Position numbers and translations under genes: made by a program. Below, piece after piece: positions 34,819-44,536 of a stretch of DNA of 64,000 nucleotides. The notes under the pieces were generated by a model. It was not told the DNA's origin, ran no database searches, and saw only the letters and a list, made by a program, of their open reading frames with translations. How positions within the stretch are numbered: the stretch's first letter is position 1; each line of letters begins with the position of its first letter. Source of the DNA: Homoserinibacter gongjuensis (GTDB taxonomy: Bacteria > Actinomycetota > Actinomycetes > Actinomycetales > Microbacteriaceae); NCBI RefSeq assembly GCF_030161875.1, contig NZ_BSVA01000001.1, positions 1,178,001 to 1,242,000 on the forward strand, written 5' to 3'.

Positions 34819-37800
34819 ATGAAAACTCCAGACACCACTGGCCGACCGCCCGCAGGGCGTCGGCTGGCCGCCGTCGCCACGGCGGCGATCGCAGCCCTCG
34901 GGCTCAGCACACTCACCGCGACCCCGGCCTTCGCGGCCGATGTCACCCACACGATCGCCGAGGTGCAGGGCACCGGGGCGACCACCCCGCTGAACGGCCA
35001 GACCGTCACCGTCGACGGTGTCGTCACCGGGTACTACAACGCCGCATCCGGCTACCGGGGGCTGTACCTGCAGTCCGCCGACTCGGGCGGCGCCACCGAC
35101 GCCACCCCCGGCGCATCGGACGGCATCTTCGTCTACTTCAACCAACTGAACCCCTCGGTCGCGATCGGCGACCTCATCCGCGTGACGGGTACGCCGGGCG
35201 AGTACCAGGGCCAGACGCAGCTCACCGCGACCACCGCATCTGCCTACGAGCTGCTCGAGGCCGGCGCGGGTCTGCCCGAGGCCACCCCGCTGCCCGACAC
35301 GGTCGTCGGCGACGCGCGGGAGGCCTACGAGGGCATGCTCGTGCAGCCCACCGGCGACTACCGGCTCGCGTCGAGCCATGAGCTGTACAACTTCGGCTCG
35401 CTGTGGCTCTCGGCCGGTGGCGAACTCGTGAAGTCGACCGAGACCACGGATGCCGGCCCCGCGGCCGACGCGATCGCCGCCTCGAACCTCGCACGGCGGC
35501 TCATCGTCGACGACGGCTACAGCATCCGTGTCGACAACAGCCAGCACGTGGGCGACCAGCCGTACTTCACCGCCGACACGGTCGTGCGCAACGGCGACCG
35601 CTTCGTGCCGCCCGCTCACCCGATGGTGCTCGGCTACGGCTTCGATAACTGGCGGCTGCAGCCGCAGGTGCCGCTCACCGACGCGAGCGACGCCTCCTAC
35701 AAGCCCACCTTCGAGACGCTCAACCCGCGCCCCGCGACGGCCCCCGAGGTCGGCGGTGACGTGCAATTCGGCAGCTTCAACGTCTTCAACTACTTCACGA
35801 CCTTCGGCGGTGACGCGCGCGGCGCGAGCGACGCGGCCCAGTTCGCGAAGCAGAAGGCGAAGATCGTCGCGGCCATCAACGGCCTCGGCGCGGATGTCGT
35901 GGCACTCGAAGAGATCGAGAACTCCGCGGTGCTCGGCGAGCAGGCCGACGAGGCGCTCGCCGACCTCGTCTCGGGCCTCAACGCGGCCGCCGGTGCCGGA
36001 ACGTGGGATTACGTGCCGACACCCGACGCCGTCAACGCGGGCGACAACGACGTGATCACGACCGCGATCATCTACAAGCCGTCGCTCGCGACGCCGGTCG
36101 GCGACAGCTTCGCCGACACGGATGCGGTGTGGGACATCGCGCGTAAGCCGATCGCCCAGACCTTCGACATCGGCGACGGCCGCCTGGTGACCGTCGTGGC
36201 GAACCACTTCAAGTCCAAGAGCCCGCCCACCGGTGGGGGAACCGAGCCCGCCGACGGCCAGGGCTTCTTCAACGCCGAGCGTGTCGCCCAGGCGCAGCGG
36301 CTCGCGACGTTCGTCGGCGACATCGCCGCCGATCCCGAGAAGAGCGCCGACGTCATCCTGCTGGGCGACTTCAACGCTTACGGCCAGGAGGACCCGGTGC
36401 AGGCGCTCACCGCGGCCGGCTTCGTCGACCTCGTGCCGGCGAAGGCCCCGGGGCAGTACACCTACACCTTCAACGGTGAGCTCGGATCGCTCGACCACGC
36501 GTTCGTGACGGCCTCGCTCGCGAAGTCGGTCACCGGCGTCGGCGTCTGGGGCATCAACTCGGCCGAGTGGAGCGACCGCGGCTACGCGTACGGCGCCACC
36601 GACGGCTCGAGCCCCTACCGCTCGAGCGACCACGATCCGGTGGTCGTCGGGGTGACCGCGGCGGCACCGCCCGTCACGATCGACCTCGTGAGCGTCAACG
36701 ACTTCCACGGTCGGCTCGAAGCCACGAGCTCGACAGCGGGAGCCGCGGTGCTCGGCGGCATGGTGCGCTCGTACGAGGCCCAGAACCCGAACACCCTGTT
36801 CGTGGGTGCCGGCGACTTCCTCGGGGCATCGACGTTCACCTCGTTCATCCAGCAGGACGAGCCCACGATCGACGCCCTCAACGAGATCGGCCTCGACGCG
36901 AGCGCCTTCGGCAACCACGAGTTCGACAAGGGCCGTGCGGATGTCGACGACCGCATCCTGGAGCACGCCGACTGGCCGTACCTCGCCGCGAACCTCTACG
37001 ACCGGGCGACGGATGAACCCGCCTACCAGGAGTACGAGCTGCGCGAGTTCGAGGGCGTCACGATCGGCTTCATCGGAGCCGTCACCGAGGACCTCACCGA
37101 ACTCGTGAGCCCCGCCGGCATCGCGAGCCTCGAGGTCAAGGAGGTCGTGCCCGAGGTCAACCGCGTCGCGGAGCAGCTCTCCGACGGCGACGAGGCCAAC
37201 GGCGAGGCCGACATCCTGGTGCTCCTCGTGCACGAGGGCGCGGCGACGACCGACATCTCGAGTGCGACGGATGACTCCAACTTCGGTCGCATCGTGAACG
37301 GCGCCGACCCCGAGATCGACATGATCATCTCGGGTCACACGCACCTCGCGTACGACTTCGATGTGCCGATCCCGGGCACCGACCGCACGCGTCCGGTGAT
37401 CTCCTCCGGCCAGTACGGCGCGATGTACGGCCACTCGACGATCGTCTACGACCCCGAAACCTCGGCGCTCTCGATCGACACCGAGAACCTCAACCTCATC
37501 GGTGCCTTCCCGCCCGCCCCGGCCGTGGCGCAGATCGTCGCGGATGCCGTCGACGTGGCGACCGAACTCGGCGCGGTGTCGCTCGGCTCGATCACCCAGG
37601 ACATCCCTCGGGCGGTGCAGAGCAACGGCTCGGAGAACCGCGGTGGGGAGTCGATGATCGGCAACCTGATCGCCGACGCCCAGCTCGCTGCGACCGCGGA
37701 TCTCTCGACCGAGGTCGCGATCATGAACCCGGGTGGCATCCGTGCCGACCTGCTCTACGCGGGCACGGGCGAGGGCGATCCGGATGGCAACGTCACCTAC

Positions 37801-38802
37801 GCGGAGGCGGCGCTCATCCAGCCGTTCGCCAACACGCTCGTGACGCTCGACCTCACCGGGGCGCAGCTCAAGGCGGTGCTCGAGCAGCAGTGGCAGCCGG
37901 CGGGAGCCGCGCGGCCGTACCTCAAGCTCGGGCTCTCCGAGGGCCTCGAGTACGTCTACGACCCGGCCGCCGCCGAGGGATCGCACATCACCGCGATCAC
38001 CTTGAACGGCGAACCGGTCACCGATGATCAGGTGATCAAGGTCGTGACCAACTCGTTCCTCGCGGCGGGAGGCGACAACTTCGGCGCCTTCACCGAGGCG
38101 GCGAACGTGGCCGACTCCGGGCGCATCGACCTCGATGCCTTCGTGGCCTACATCGGCGAGAATTCGCCTATCGCCCCGCCCACCGAGCAGCGTGCCGTCG
38201 GCGCGACGCTCACGGCTCCGGCCGACGGTGTCGCGTACGCCTCCGGCGAGCAGGTGACGGCGCAGTTGTCGTCGCTGCTGTTCAGCAAGGGCGGTGACAC
38301 GTCGGGCGAGGCGAGCATCAGCCTCGGCGACCAGGTGCTCGGCACGGGCGAGGTGACGCTGCAGATCGTCGACACGACGGATGAGCAGGGCACCGCGACG
38401 GTGACGTTCACCATCCCGGATGGCGTGGAGGGCACGCAGGTGCTCACCATCACCGGTCCGGGCGGCACCGAGGTGACGCTGCCGATCGAGGTGGCCGAGG
38501 CCACCGAGCCGAGCGAGCCGGTCGGAACGCGCACGAGCGCATCCGCGCCGCTCCTCGTGTTCGGCAACACGGTCAACTACAAGGTCACGGTACGCACCGA
38601 CGACGGCTCGCCCGCGGTCGGCACGCTCGTGATCCGCGACGGCCTGAAGACGGTAGCCACGGTCGACCTGGCCGAGGCGGCCGCGGGCAAGACCACCGTC
38701 AAGCTCACGCTGAAGCGGGGTCTGCACCTGCTGACGGCACAGTTCAGCGGCGACGGGTTCGACCCCTCGCTCAGCTGGCCGTCACTTGTGATCGTGCTGT
38801 AG
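34819..38802 (+). CDS. Secreted ExeM-type nuclease fused to 5'-nucleotidase/UDP-sugar hydrolase
   Basis: The 1,327-residue protein has a signal peptide ending at AFAAD (about 41), an OB-like ExeM/NucH N-terminal domain (45-280), an endonuclease/exonuclease/phosphatase domain (QFGSFNVFNYF near 317, LLGDFNAY near 513, SSDHDPVVV near 600), then a metallophosphatase (SVNDFHGRLE near 625, GNHEFDKG near 697, SGHTHLAY near 837) and a 5'-nucleotidase C-terminal domain (MNPGGIRADL near 969). A C-terminal Ig-like region follows. It would degrade extracellular DNA and dephosphorylate the released nucleotides. No frameshift is seen despite its length. Confidence 0.93.
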   Translation: MKTPDTTGRPPAGRRLAAVATAAIAALGLSTLTATPAFAADVTHTIAEVQGTGATTPLNGQTVTVDGVVTGYYNAASGYRGLYLQSADSGGATDATPGASDGIFVYFNQLNPSVAIGDLIRVTGTPGEYQGQTQLTATTASAYELLEAGAGLPEATPLPDTVVGDAREAYEGMLVQPTGDYRLASSHELYNFGSLWLSAGGELVKSTETTDAGPAADAIAASNLARRLIVDDGYSIRVDNSQHVGDQPYFTADTVVRNGDRFVPPAHPMVLGYGFDNWRLQPQVPLTDASDASYKPTFETLNPRPATAPEVGGDVQFGSFNVFNYFTTFGGDARGASDAAQFAKQKAKIVAAINGLGADVVALEEIENSAVLGEQADEALADLVSGLNAAAGAGTWDYVPTPDAVNAGDNDVITTAIIYKPSLATPVGDSFADTDAVWDIARKPIAQTFDIGDGRLVTVVANHFKSKSPPTGGGTEPADGQGFFNAERVAQAQRLATFVGDIAADPEKSADVILLGDFNAYGQEDPVQALTAAGFVDLVPAKAPGQYTYTFNGELGSLDHAFVTASLAKSVTGVGVWGINSAEWSDRGYAYGATDGSSPYRSSDHDPVVVGVTAAAPPVTIDLVSVNDFHGRLEATSSTAGAAVLGGMVRSYEAQNPNTLFVGAGDFLGASTFTSFIQQDEPTIDALNEIGLDASAFGNHEFDKGRADVDDRILEHADWPYLAANLYDRATDEPAYQEYELREFEGVTIGFIGAVTEDLTELVSPAGIASLEVKEVVPEVNRVAEQLSDGDEANGEADILVLLVHEGAATTDISSATDDSNFGRIVNGADPEIDMIISGHTHLAYDFDVPIPGTDRTRPVISSGQYGAMYGHSTIVYDPETSALSIDTENLNLIGAFPPAPAVAQIVADAVDVATELGAVSLGSITQDIPRAVQSNGSENRGGESMIGNLIADAQLAATADLSTEVAIMNPGGIRADLLYAGTGEGDPDGNVTYAEAALIQPFANTLVTLDLTGAQLKAVLEQQWQPAGAARPYLKLGLSEGLEYVYDPAAAEGSHITAITLNGEPVTDDQVIKVVTNSFLAAGGDNFGAFTEAANVADSGRIDLDAFVAYIGENSPIAPPTEQRAVGATLTAPADGVAYASGEQVTAQLSSLLFSKGGDTSGEASISLGDQVLGTGEVTLQIVDTTDEQGTATVTFTIPDGVEGTQVLTITGPGGTEVTLPIEVAEATEPSEPVGTRTSASAPLLVFGNTVNYKVTVRTDDGSPAVGTLVIRDGLKTVATVDLAEAAAGKTTVKLTLKRGLHLLTAQFSGDGFDPSLSWPSLVIVL

Positions 38803-38813
38803 GCAACCCCGCT

Positions 38814-38846
38814 GGTTGAGTAGCCGCGAAGGGGCGTATCGAAACC
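38814..38846 (+). repeat. Family G hairpin element
   Basis: GGTTGAGTAG ... GTATCGAAACC, 12 bases after the nuclease stop. It has the T/A form of the covarying pair. Confidence 0.75.
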
Positions 38847-38867
38847 CCCACCGCCACAACCAGATCC

Positions 38868-38903
38868 GGCCCGCAGGCACCATCCCACTGGCGCCTGCGG
38901 GCC
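38868..38903 (+). terminator. Strong hairpin downstream of the nuclease gene
   Basis: GGCCCGCAGGC and GCCTGCGGGCC pair perfectly over 11 bp with a 14-nt loop; TCTGTC follows. A likely intrinsic terminator. Confidence 0.65.
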
Positions 38904-39009
38904 GTCTGTCGCGGCCGTGCACCGCGGTGGGGTTCTGGGGCTCACATAAAGGTGCGGGGGCCGCCGCCCCCGACGGCGATCCCCCGCTCCGGATTCCCCC
39001 AGATATCCG

Positions 39010-39032
39010 GTTACCTTGAGTTCGAAGGTAAC
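39010..39032. promoter_or_regulatory. Inverted repeat upstream of recQ
   Basis: GTTACCTT and AAGGTAAC pair perfectly around GAGTTCG. The low GC content is unusual here. The remaining bases to 39169 hold only a doubtful 39-codon ORF (ATG 39052) with no recognisable product; I do not call it. Confidence 0.4.
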
Positions 39033-39169
39033 GATTCATTACGGGAAGCGCGATGACCCCGAACGGGGGACAGACGGCGCGTACCCCAGGGGACGCCCTC
39101 CCCAGCCCGGAGGCCGCTTCGTACTCCTCATCCGCCGACTCGACCCCTGTCGGCGTCCGACCCGCCGGG

Positions 39170-39175
39170 TAGCGT
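39170..39175 (+). promoter_or_regulatory. -10 box of leaderless recQ promoter
   Basis: TAGCGT exactly six bases before ATG 39182. Confidence 0.5.
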
Positions 39176-39181
39176 GGGGTC

Positions 39182-40997
39182 ATGCCCTCCCCCGCCCCGC
39201 TCGACGTGCTGCATCGCGTCTTCGGGTACGACGAGTTCCGCGGTGAGCAGGCGCAGATCATCGACCAGGTGGTGTCGGGTGGCGACGCGGTCGTGCTCAT
39301 GCCGACCGGCGGAGGCAAGTCGCTCTGCTATCAGATCCCCGCGCTGGTGCGGCCCGGTACGGGCGTCGTCGTCTCCCCTCATCGCCCTCATGCAAGACCA
39401 GGTCGATGCGCTCGAGGCGCTCGGTGTGCGGGCCGCGTTCCTCAACTCCACCCAGGATCCGGATGCGCGCCGGCTGGTCGAGCAGCAGCTGCTCGCGGGC
39501 GAGCTCGACCTGCTCTACCTCGCGCCTGAGCGGCTCAAGCTCGAGAGCTCGCTGAGCCTGCTCGACCGTGCGCCGATCGCCCTCTTCGCGATCGACGAGG
39601 CGCACTGTGTGTCGCAGTGGGGCCACGACTTCCGCCCCGACTACCTCGGCCTCTCGGTGCTGCACGAGCGCTGGCCCGCCGTGCCTCGGATCGCGCTCAC
39701 GGCGACCGCCACCGCGGCCACCCGCCGCGAGATCGTCGAGCGGCTCCAGCTGGGTGAGGCCCGGCAGTTCGTCTCGAGCTTCGACCGACCCAACATCCAG
39801 TACCGCATCGAGCCCAAGAACCAACCGCTGCAGCAGTTGCTCCAGCTCATCCGCACCGAGCATCCGGGCGACGCGGGCATCGTCTACTGTCTCTCGCGCG
39901 CATCCGTCGAGAAGACCGCCGATGCGCTCGTCGCCGAGGGCATCCCGGCGCTTCCGTACCACGCGGGGCTGGATGCCGCGGTGCGCGCCCGCAACCAGGC
40001 CCGCTTCCTGCGCGAAGACGGCGTCGTGATGGTCGCCACGATCGCGTTCGGCATGGGTATCGACAAGCCCGACGTGCGCTTCGTCGCCCACCTCGATCTG
40101 CCCAAGTCGGTCGAGGGCTACTACCAGGAGACCGGCCGCGCGGGGCGCGACGGGCTGCCGTCGACGGCCTGGCTCGCCTACGGCCTGCAAGACGTCGTGC
40201 AGCAGCGCCGCATGATCAACGAGTCCGAGGGTGACGCCACCTTCAAGCGTCGTGCCGCACAGCACCTGGATGCCATGCTCGCCCTGTGCGAGACGGTCGA
40301 GTGCCGCCGCGTGCAGTTGCTGAACTACTTCGGGCAGAGCTCCGCGCCGTGCGGCAACTGCGACACATGCCTCGCGCCGCCGGAGGCGTGGGACGGCACC
40401 GTTCCGGCCCAGAAGCTGCTCTCGACGATCGTGCGCCTGCAGCGCGAGCGCAATCAGCGCTTCGGTGCCGGCCACCTCATCGACATCCTGCTCGGCCGTG
40501 AGACCGAGCGCATCCGCCAGCAGCGTCACGACGAGCTGCGCACCTACGGCATCGGGGCCGAGCTCAGCGAGCAGGAGTGGCGCGGTGTCGTGCGGCAGCT
40601 GCTCGCGCAGGGGTTGCTGGCCGTCAACTCCGACGGCTACGGCACGCTCGTGATCACGGATGCGTCGGCTGCCGTGCTCGACGGCTCACGCACGGTGAAG
40701 CTGCGGCGCGAGCCGGAGCGCGCCGTGAAGAAGGCGAAGCGCACCGCGGGGGCCGAGCTGCCCGAGACCGCGCAGCCGCTCTTCGAGCGTCTGCGCGCCT
40801 GGCGGGCCGAGGTCGCGCGCGAGCAGGGCGTGCCGGCCTACATCGTGTTCGGCGACGCGACCCTGCGCGGCATCGCCCTCACCGAGCCGGCGACGCTCGA
40901 GCAGCTCGCCACCGTCTCGGGCGTCGGCGAGAAGAAGCTCGAGGCCTACGGCGAGGCCGTGCTCGCGGTCGTCGCCGAGTCCGTGCCCGCGGCCTGA
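39182..40997 (+). CDS. recQ: ATP-dependent DNA helicase RecQ (apparent frameshift)
   Basis: RecQ unwinds DNA in recombination and fork repair. [22 protein letters not shown] and [16 protein letters not shown] (Walker A near residue 45) are in the first frame. One extra C near 39377 joins [15 protein letters not shown] to the rest: [36 protein letters not shown], the zinc-binding Cys set [23 protein letters not shown] and a C-terminal HRDC domain (about 510-600). Full length is about 605 residues. The shift is in a C run and probably is a sequencing error. Confidence 0.93.
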
Positions 40998-41020
40998 CCG
41001 CCGCCCGCGCATCCCGCACC

Positions 41021-41085
41021 GGCGGGAGAAACGACCGTCGGGCGGGAGGCGTTCCCCGCCACATGGTCACGGCTCCAGGCGCGCC
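41021..41085 (+). repeat. Family B hairpin element, copy 3
   Basis: A 65-bp unit between the convergent recQ and amidohydrolase genes; the ends match copies 1 and 2 and the interior hairpin is GGCGGG with CCCGCC. Confidence 0.75.
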
Positions 41086-41101
41086 GAGAACACCCCGGAG
41101 G

Positions 41102-42755
41102 TCAGGCGTCGTCGGCGGCGTAGACGCGGTTGCCGCCGACGAAGGTCTGCAGCACGCGCGTTGCGCCGATCTCGGCGGCAGGCCCCGCGAAGGGGTCGCG
41201 GTCGAGCACGACGAGGTCGGCGAGCTTGCCCACCTCGACGGTGCCCGTGTCGTGCTCGCGGTGGTTCACCCAGGCGCTGCCGGCCGTGTAGGCGGTCAGC
41301 GAGGTGGCCAGATCGATCGCCTGCTCGGGGTGGAACGGCGGGTAGTCGCCGTCCTCGTGCCCCGGTGCGGCCGTGCGGTTGACGGCGGTGTGGATCGCGG
41401 CCAGCGGGTCGGGCGTCGACACCGACCAGTCGCTCCCGGCCGCGAGCACCGCGCCCGCCCGCTGCAGGTCGCCGAAGGGGTACTGCCACGCGCTGCGTTG
41501 CTCGCCGAGGAAGGGGATGGTCAACTCGATCATCTGCGGCTCGAGCGTGGCCCAGTACGACTGCATGTTCGCCGCGACCCCGAGCGCACGGAACCGAGGG
41601 ACGTCATCCGGATGAATCACCTGGATGTGCGCGATGTGGTGCCGGTTGTCGCTGCGGCCGTTCGCGGCGATGGCGTGTTCCACCGCGTCGAGGCACTGCC
41701 GCACCGCCCGGTCGCCGATCGCATGGAAGTGCACCTGGAAGCCGAGCGCGTCGAGGCGCGGCACCGCGACATCCAGCACCTCGGGCGGCACGAACGAGAT
41801 GCCCGAGTTGTCGGTGGGATGCCCGTGCCCGTCGTGGTAGCTCTCGAGCATCGCGGCCGTGAAGTTCTCGGCCACGCCGTCCTGCATGATCTTGACGCTT
41901 GTCGCCGCGAAGTTCGCGCTGCGGTAGCGCTCGCGGCGTTCGACGAGCGAGTCGATCTGCTCGAGCCCCGCCGTGCGATCCCACCACAGGGCACCGACGA
42001 CGCGTCCCGTGAGCAGCCCCTCGGCATCCGCGCGCAGGTAGGTGGCACCCGCATCGCGCAGGTCGGCGTAACCGCCGATGATGGCGTCTTGCCAGGAGGT
42101 GATGCCGAAGGAGTGCAGGTAGGCCTGCCCGCGCACGAGCCCGGCGAGCATGCCGTCGTCGTCGACCTCGGAGATCAGCCGATCGACGAGCGACATCGCC
42201 CTCGTGCAGGGTGCCCGTGGGGGCACCGGATGCGTCGCGCTCGATGCGTCCGTCGGCCGGGTCAGGCGTGCGCGCGTCGATGCCCGCCCGCTCGAGGGCG
42301 CGCGTGTTGACCCACGCGCCATGCCCATCGCGGTTGGGCAGGAACACCGGCCGATCGCTCACCACAGCATCGAGCACGGCCGCGGTGGGTGTGCCACCGG
42401 GGAACGCCGACATCGACCAGCCGCCACCCAGGATCCACTCCTCATCCGGATGCGCAGTGGCGTACTCCGCGATCGTCACGAGATACTCCTCGACGGTGCG
42501 CCCCTCGTTCAGGTCGCACCGCAGCAGCTCGAGCCCGCCCGAGACGGGGTGCACGTGGGCGTCCTGGAAGCCGGGCACGAGCATCCGTCCCCGCAGGTCG
42601 ACGACCTCCGTGCGGGGCCCGAGCAGCTCGCGCACGTCGCGCTCACCCGTCGCGACGATGCGCCCATCGCGCACGGCGACCGCGTGGGTGCGCGAGCGTA
42701 CGGTCGTGGCGGTGAACACGGGTCCGCCGATGAAGGCGAGGTCGGCGTGGGTCAC
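41102..42755 (-). CDS. YtcJ-type amidohydrolase (apparent frameshift)
   Basis: The first frame carries the amidohydrolase N-terminus (DLAFIGGPVFTATT, MLVPGFQDAHVHPVSGG with the HxH metal motif); one extra base near 42195 joins TLHEG to MSLVDRLISEVDDDGM and the barrel (SVKIMQDGVAEN, VHFHAIGDRAVRQCLDAVE, HHIAHIQVIHPDDVPRF, LAAGSDWSVSTPDPL). About 551 residues is normal for this family of metal-dependent amide hydrolases with unknown natural substrates. It is the last gene of the polyamine-type ABC operon (33-base gap, GGAGGA ribosome site before GTG 42755), so it may act on the imported compound. Confidence 0.85.
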
Positions 42756-42788
42756 GGATGTCCTCCTGAGAACGACGGATACGGTGCC

Positions 42789-43649
42789 TCAGCCGCCCGC
42801 GATCGTGCGGGCGATCTCGGTCGACGAGTCGCCCGCGCGGCGCAGCACGAGCGCGACGACCGCGAGGGCGGCGAGGGTGAGCAGCAGCATGATGGTCGAC
42901 ACGGCCGCGATCTCGGGCCGCAGGCCTCCGCGCAGCGCCGAGAGCACGTACACGGGCCACGGGGTGGCGCCCGACACCTGCACGAACGACGACACGATCG
43001 TGTTGTCGAGGCTGAAGGTGAACGACAGCAGCAGCCCCGCGAGCACGGCCGGCATCGCGAGCGGCAGCGTGATCTTGCGGAAGGTGCGTAGCGGCGGCGC
43101 ATAGAGGTCCGCGGATGCTTCCTCGAGGTTCGCGGGAAGGCCCACGAGCCGCGCGCGCACGATGTAGCTCACGACGGCCACCGAGAAGAGCGAGTGCCCG
43201 ACCACGAGCCGCACCGTGCCGTCGTTGAAGAGCGAGAGCCCGAGATCCTGCCCGAGGAACACGAGCCACGGCAACAGCGAGATCGCGTCGACGATCTCGG
43301 GCGTCACCGAGACGAGCACGAGCAGCCCCACGAACCAGGCCGTCCATTTGCCGGTGCGGCGGGCGAGTGCGATGCCCGCGAGAGTGCCGAGCACGGTTGC
43401 CAACACGGCGGCGATCGCGCCGGTGCGCAGCGAGACCATCACGGCATCCAGGAGCACGGGCTTCTCGAACAGCGCGAGGAAGCTCTCGATGCCGAACGAG
43501 GTGAACGACGAGAGGAGCCGACCCGTGTTGAACGAGTACACGACGATCACGATGATCGGCGCGAAGAGGAACGCGAAGACGAGCACCGCCCACACCGGCA
43601 AGAGCCGGTCGAGCAGCGGGCGCCGGATGCGATTCGACGTGGCGCTCAC
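42789..43649 (-). CDS. potC: Polyamine-type ABC transporter permease (PotC-like)
   Basis: The 286-residue protein has six helices and the loop LPANLEEASADLYAPPLRTFRKITLPL that contacts the ATPase. Family signatures include FLFAPIIVIVVYSFN at the N-terminus and FTFSLDNTIVSSFV. GTG 43649 overlaps the stop of the PotB-like gene (43646-43648), so the two are coupled. The substrate is inferred from the whole operon. Confidence 0.88.
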   Translation of the reverse strand: MSATSNRIRRPLLDRLLPVWAVLVFAFLFAPIIVIVVYSFNTGRLLSSFTSFGIESFLALFEKPVLLDAVMVSLRTGAIAAVLATVLGTLAGIALARRTGKWTAWFVGLLVLVSVTPEIVDAISLLPWLVFLGQDLGLSLFNDGTVRLVVGHSLFSVAVVSYIVRARLVGLPANLEEASADLYAPPLRTFRKITLPLAMPAVLAGLLLSFTFSLDNTIVSSFVQVSGATPWPVYVLSALRGGLRPEIAAVSTIMLLLTLAALAVVALVLRRAGDSSTEIARTIAGG

Positions 43650-44536
43650 GACCCCACCTCCCCGAGCACGAGGCGGTTGGCCCGCCGCATCGGCCACGAC
43701 ACGAGCCAGAGCAGCGCCCCGACGACGCCCGCCGAGAGCACGATCACGAGGATGAGCGTCACCGCCATCGCCGAGCCGAGCGCCCAGTTCTGCGCGGTCT
43801 GGAACTGCGCGGCCACCATCTGTCCCACCATGTTGCCCTTCGCCCCGCCGAGCACGGTCGCGGTGATGTAGTCGCCCATGAGCGGGATGTACACGAGCAG
43901 CACGCCCACGATGATGCCGGGGCGCGCGAGCGGCAGCGTCACGCGCCAGAAGGTGCGCAGCCGGTTCGCCCCGAGGTCGCGCGAGGCCTCGCGCAGCGGC
44001 TCGCCGACCCGGTCGAAGGCCACATAGAGCGGCAGGATCATGAGCGGCAGGTAGTTGTAGACCACGCCGAGCAGCACCGCGGCGCGCGTGTAGAGGATGT
44101 CGAACGCCGGCAACCCGATCGCCTGCGCCGCCTGCGAGGCCCAGCCTTCCGGCGCGAGGATCACCTGCCATCCGATCGTGCGCACGAGGAAGTTCGTCCA
44201 GAACGGCACGAGCACGAGGGCGAGCAGCAGACCGCGCCAAGCGGGCGGCGACTTGACCGCCATCCAGTACGCCACCGGCCCGCCGATCACGAGGCACAGC
44301 GCCGTGCCCGCCAGGGCGATCCACATCGTGGCGACGAAAGTGTCGAAGAACGTCGGCGTGAGCACCTCGAGGTAGCGGTCGAGCGACAGCTTGTCGTTGG
44401 CGTGCGTGCCGAACAGCCCCGGTTTGTAACCGAAGGAATACCAGAACACCACCCCGACCGGGGCGATGAAGAACACCGCGAGCCACACCCACGCGGGAAT
44501 CGCGAGGGCGAAGCCCGGCAGGCGCAGGTTACGCAC
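43646..44536 (-). CDS. potB: Polyamine-type ABC transporter permease (PotB-like)
   Basis: The 296-residue partner permease has six helices, FIAPVGVVFWYSFGY near the N-terminus, WTNFLVRTIGWQVIL, and the ATPase-contact loop LREASRDLGANRLRTFWRVTLPLARPG. Its GTG start at 44536 lies eight bases inside the 3' end of the PotD-like gene; its stop overlaps potC. The chain of overlaps argues for a single polycistronic mRNA. Confidence 0.88.
   Translation of the reverse strand: MRNLRLPGFALAIPAWVWLAVFFIAPVGVVFWYSFGYKPGLFGTHANDKLSLDRYLEVLTPTFFDTFVATMWIALAGTALCLVIGGPVAYWMAVKSPPAWRGLLLALVLVPFWTNFLVRTIGWQVILAPEGWASQAAQAIGLPAFDILYTRAAVLLGVVYNYLPLMILPLYVAFDRVGEPLREASRDLGANRLRTFWRVTLPLARPGIIVGVLLVYIPLMGDYITATVLGGAKGNMVGQMVAAQFQTAQNWALGSAMAVTLILVIVLSAGVVGALLWLVSWPMRRANRLVLGEVGS

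Noticed and set aside
34261..38727. Long minus-strand open frame of 1,488 codons opposite the secreted nuclease
   Set aside because: Same composition artefact; the plus-strand nuclease has complete catalytic motifs.
39052..39171. Possible 39-codon ORF upstream of recQ
   Set aside because: Composition is Pro/Ser/Ala-rich with no recognisable feature, and it overlaps the recQ -10 box.
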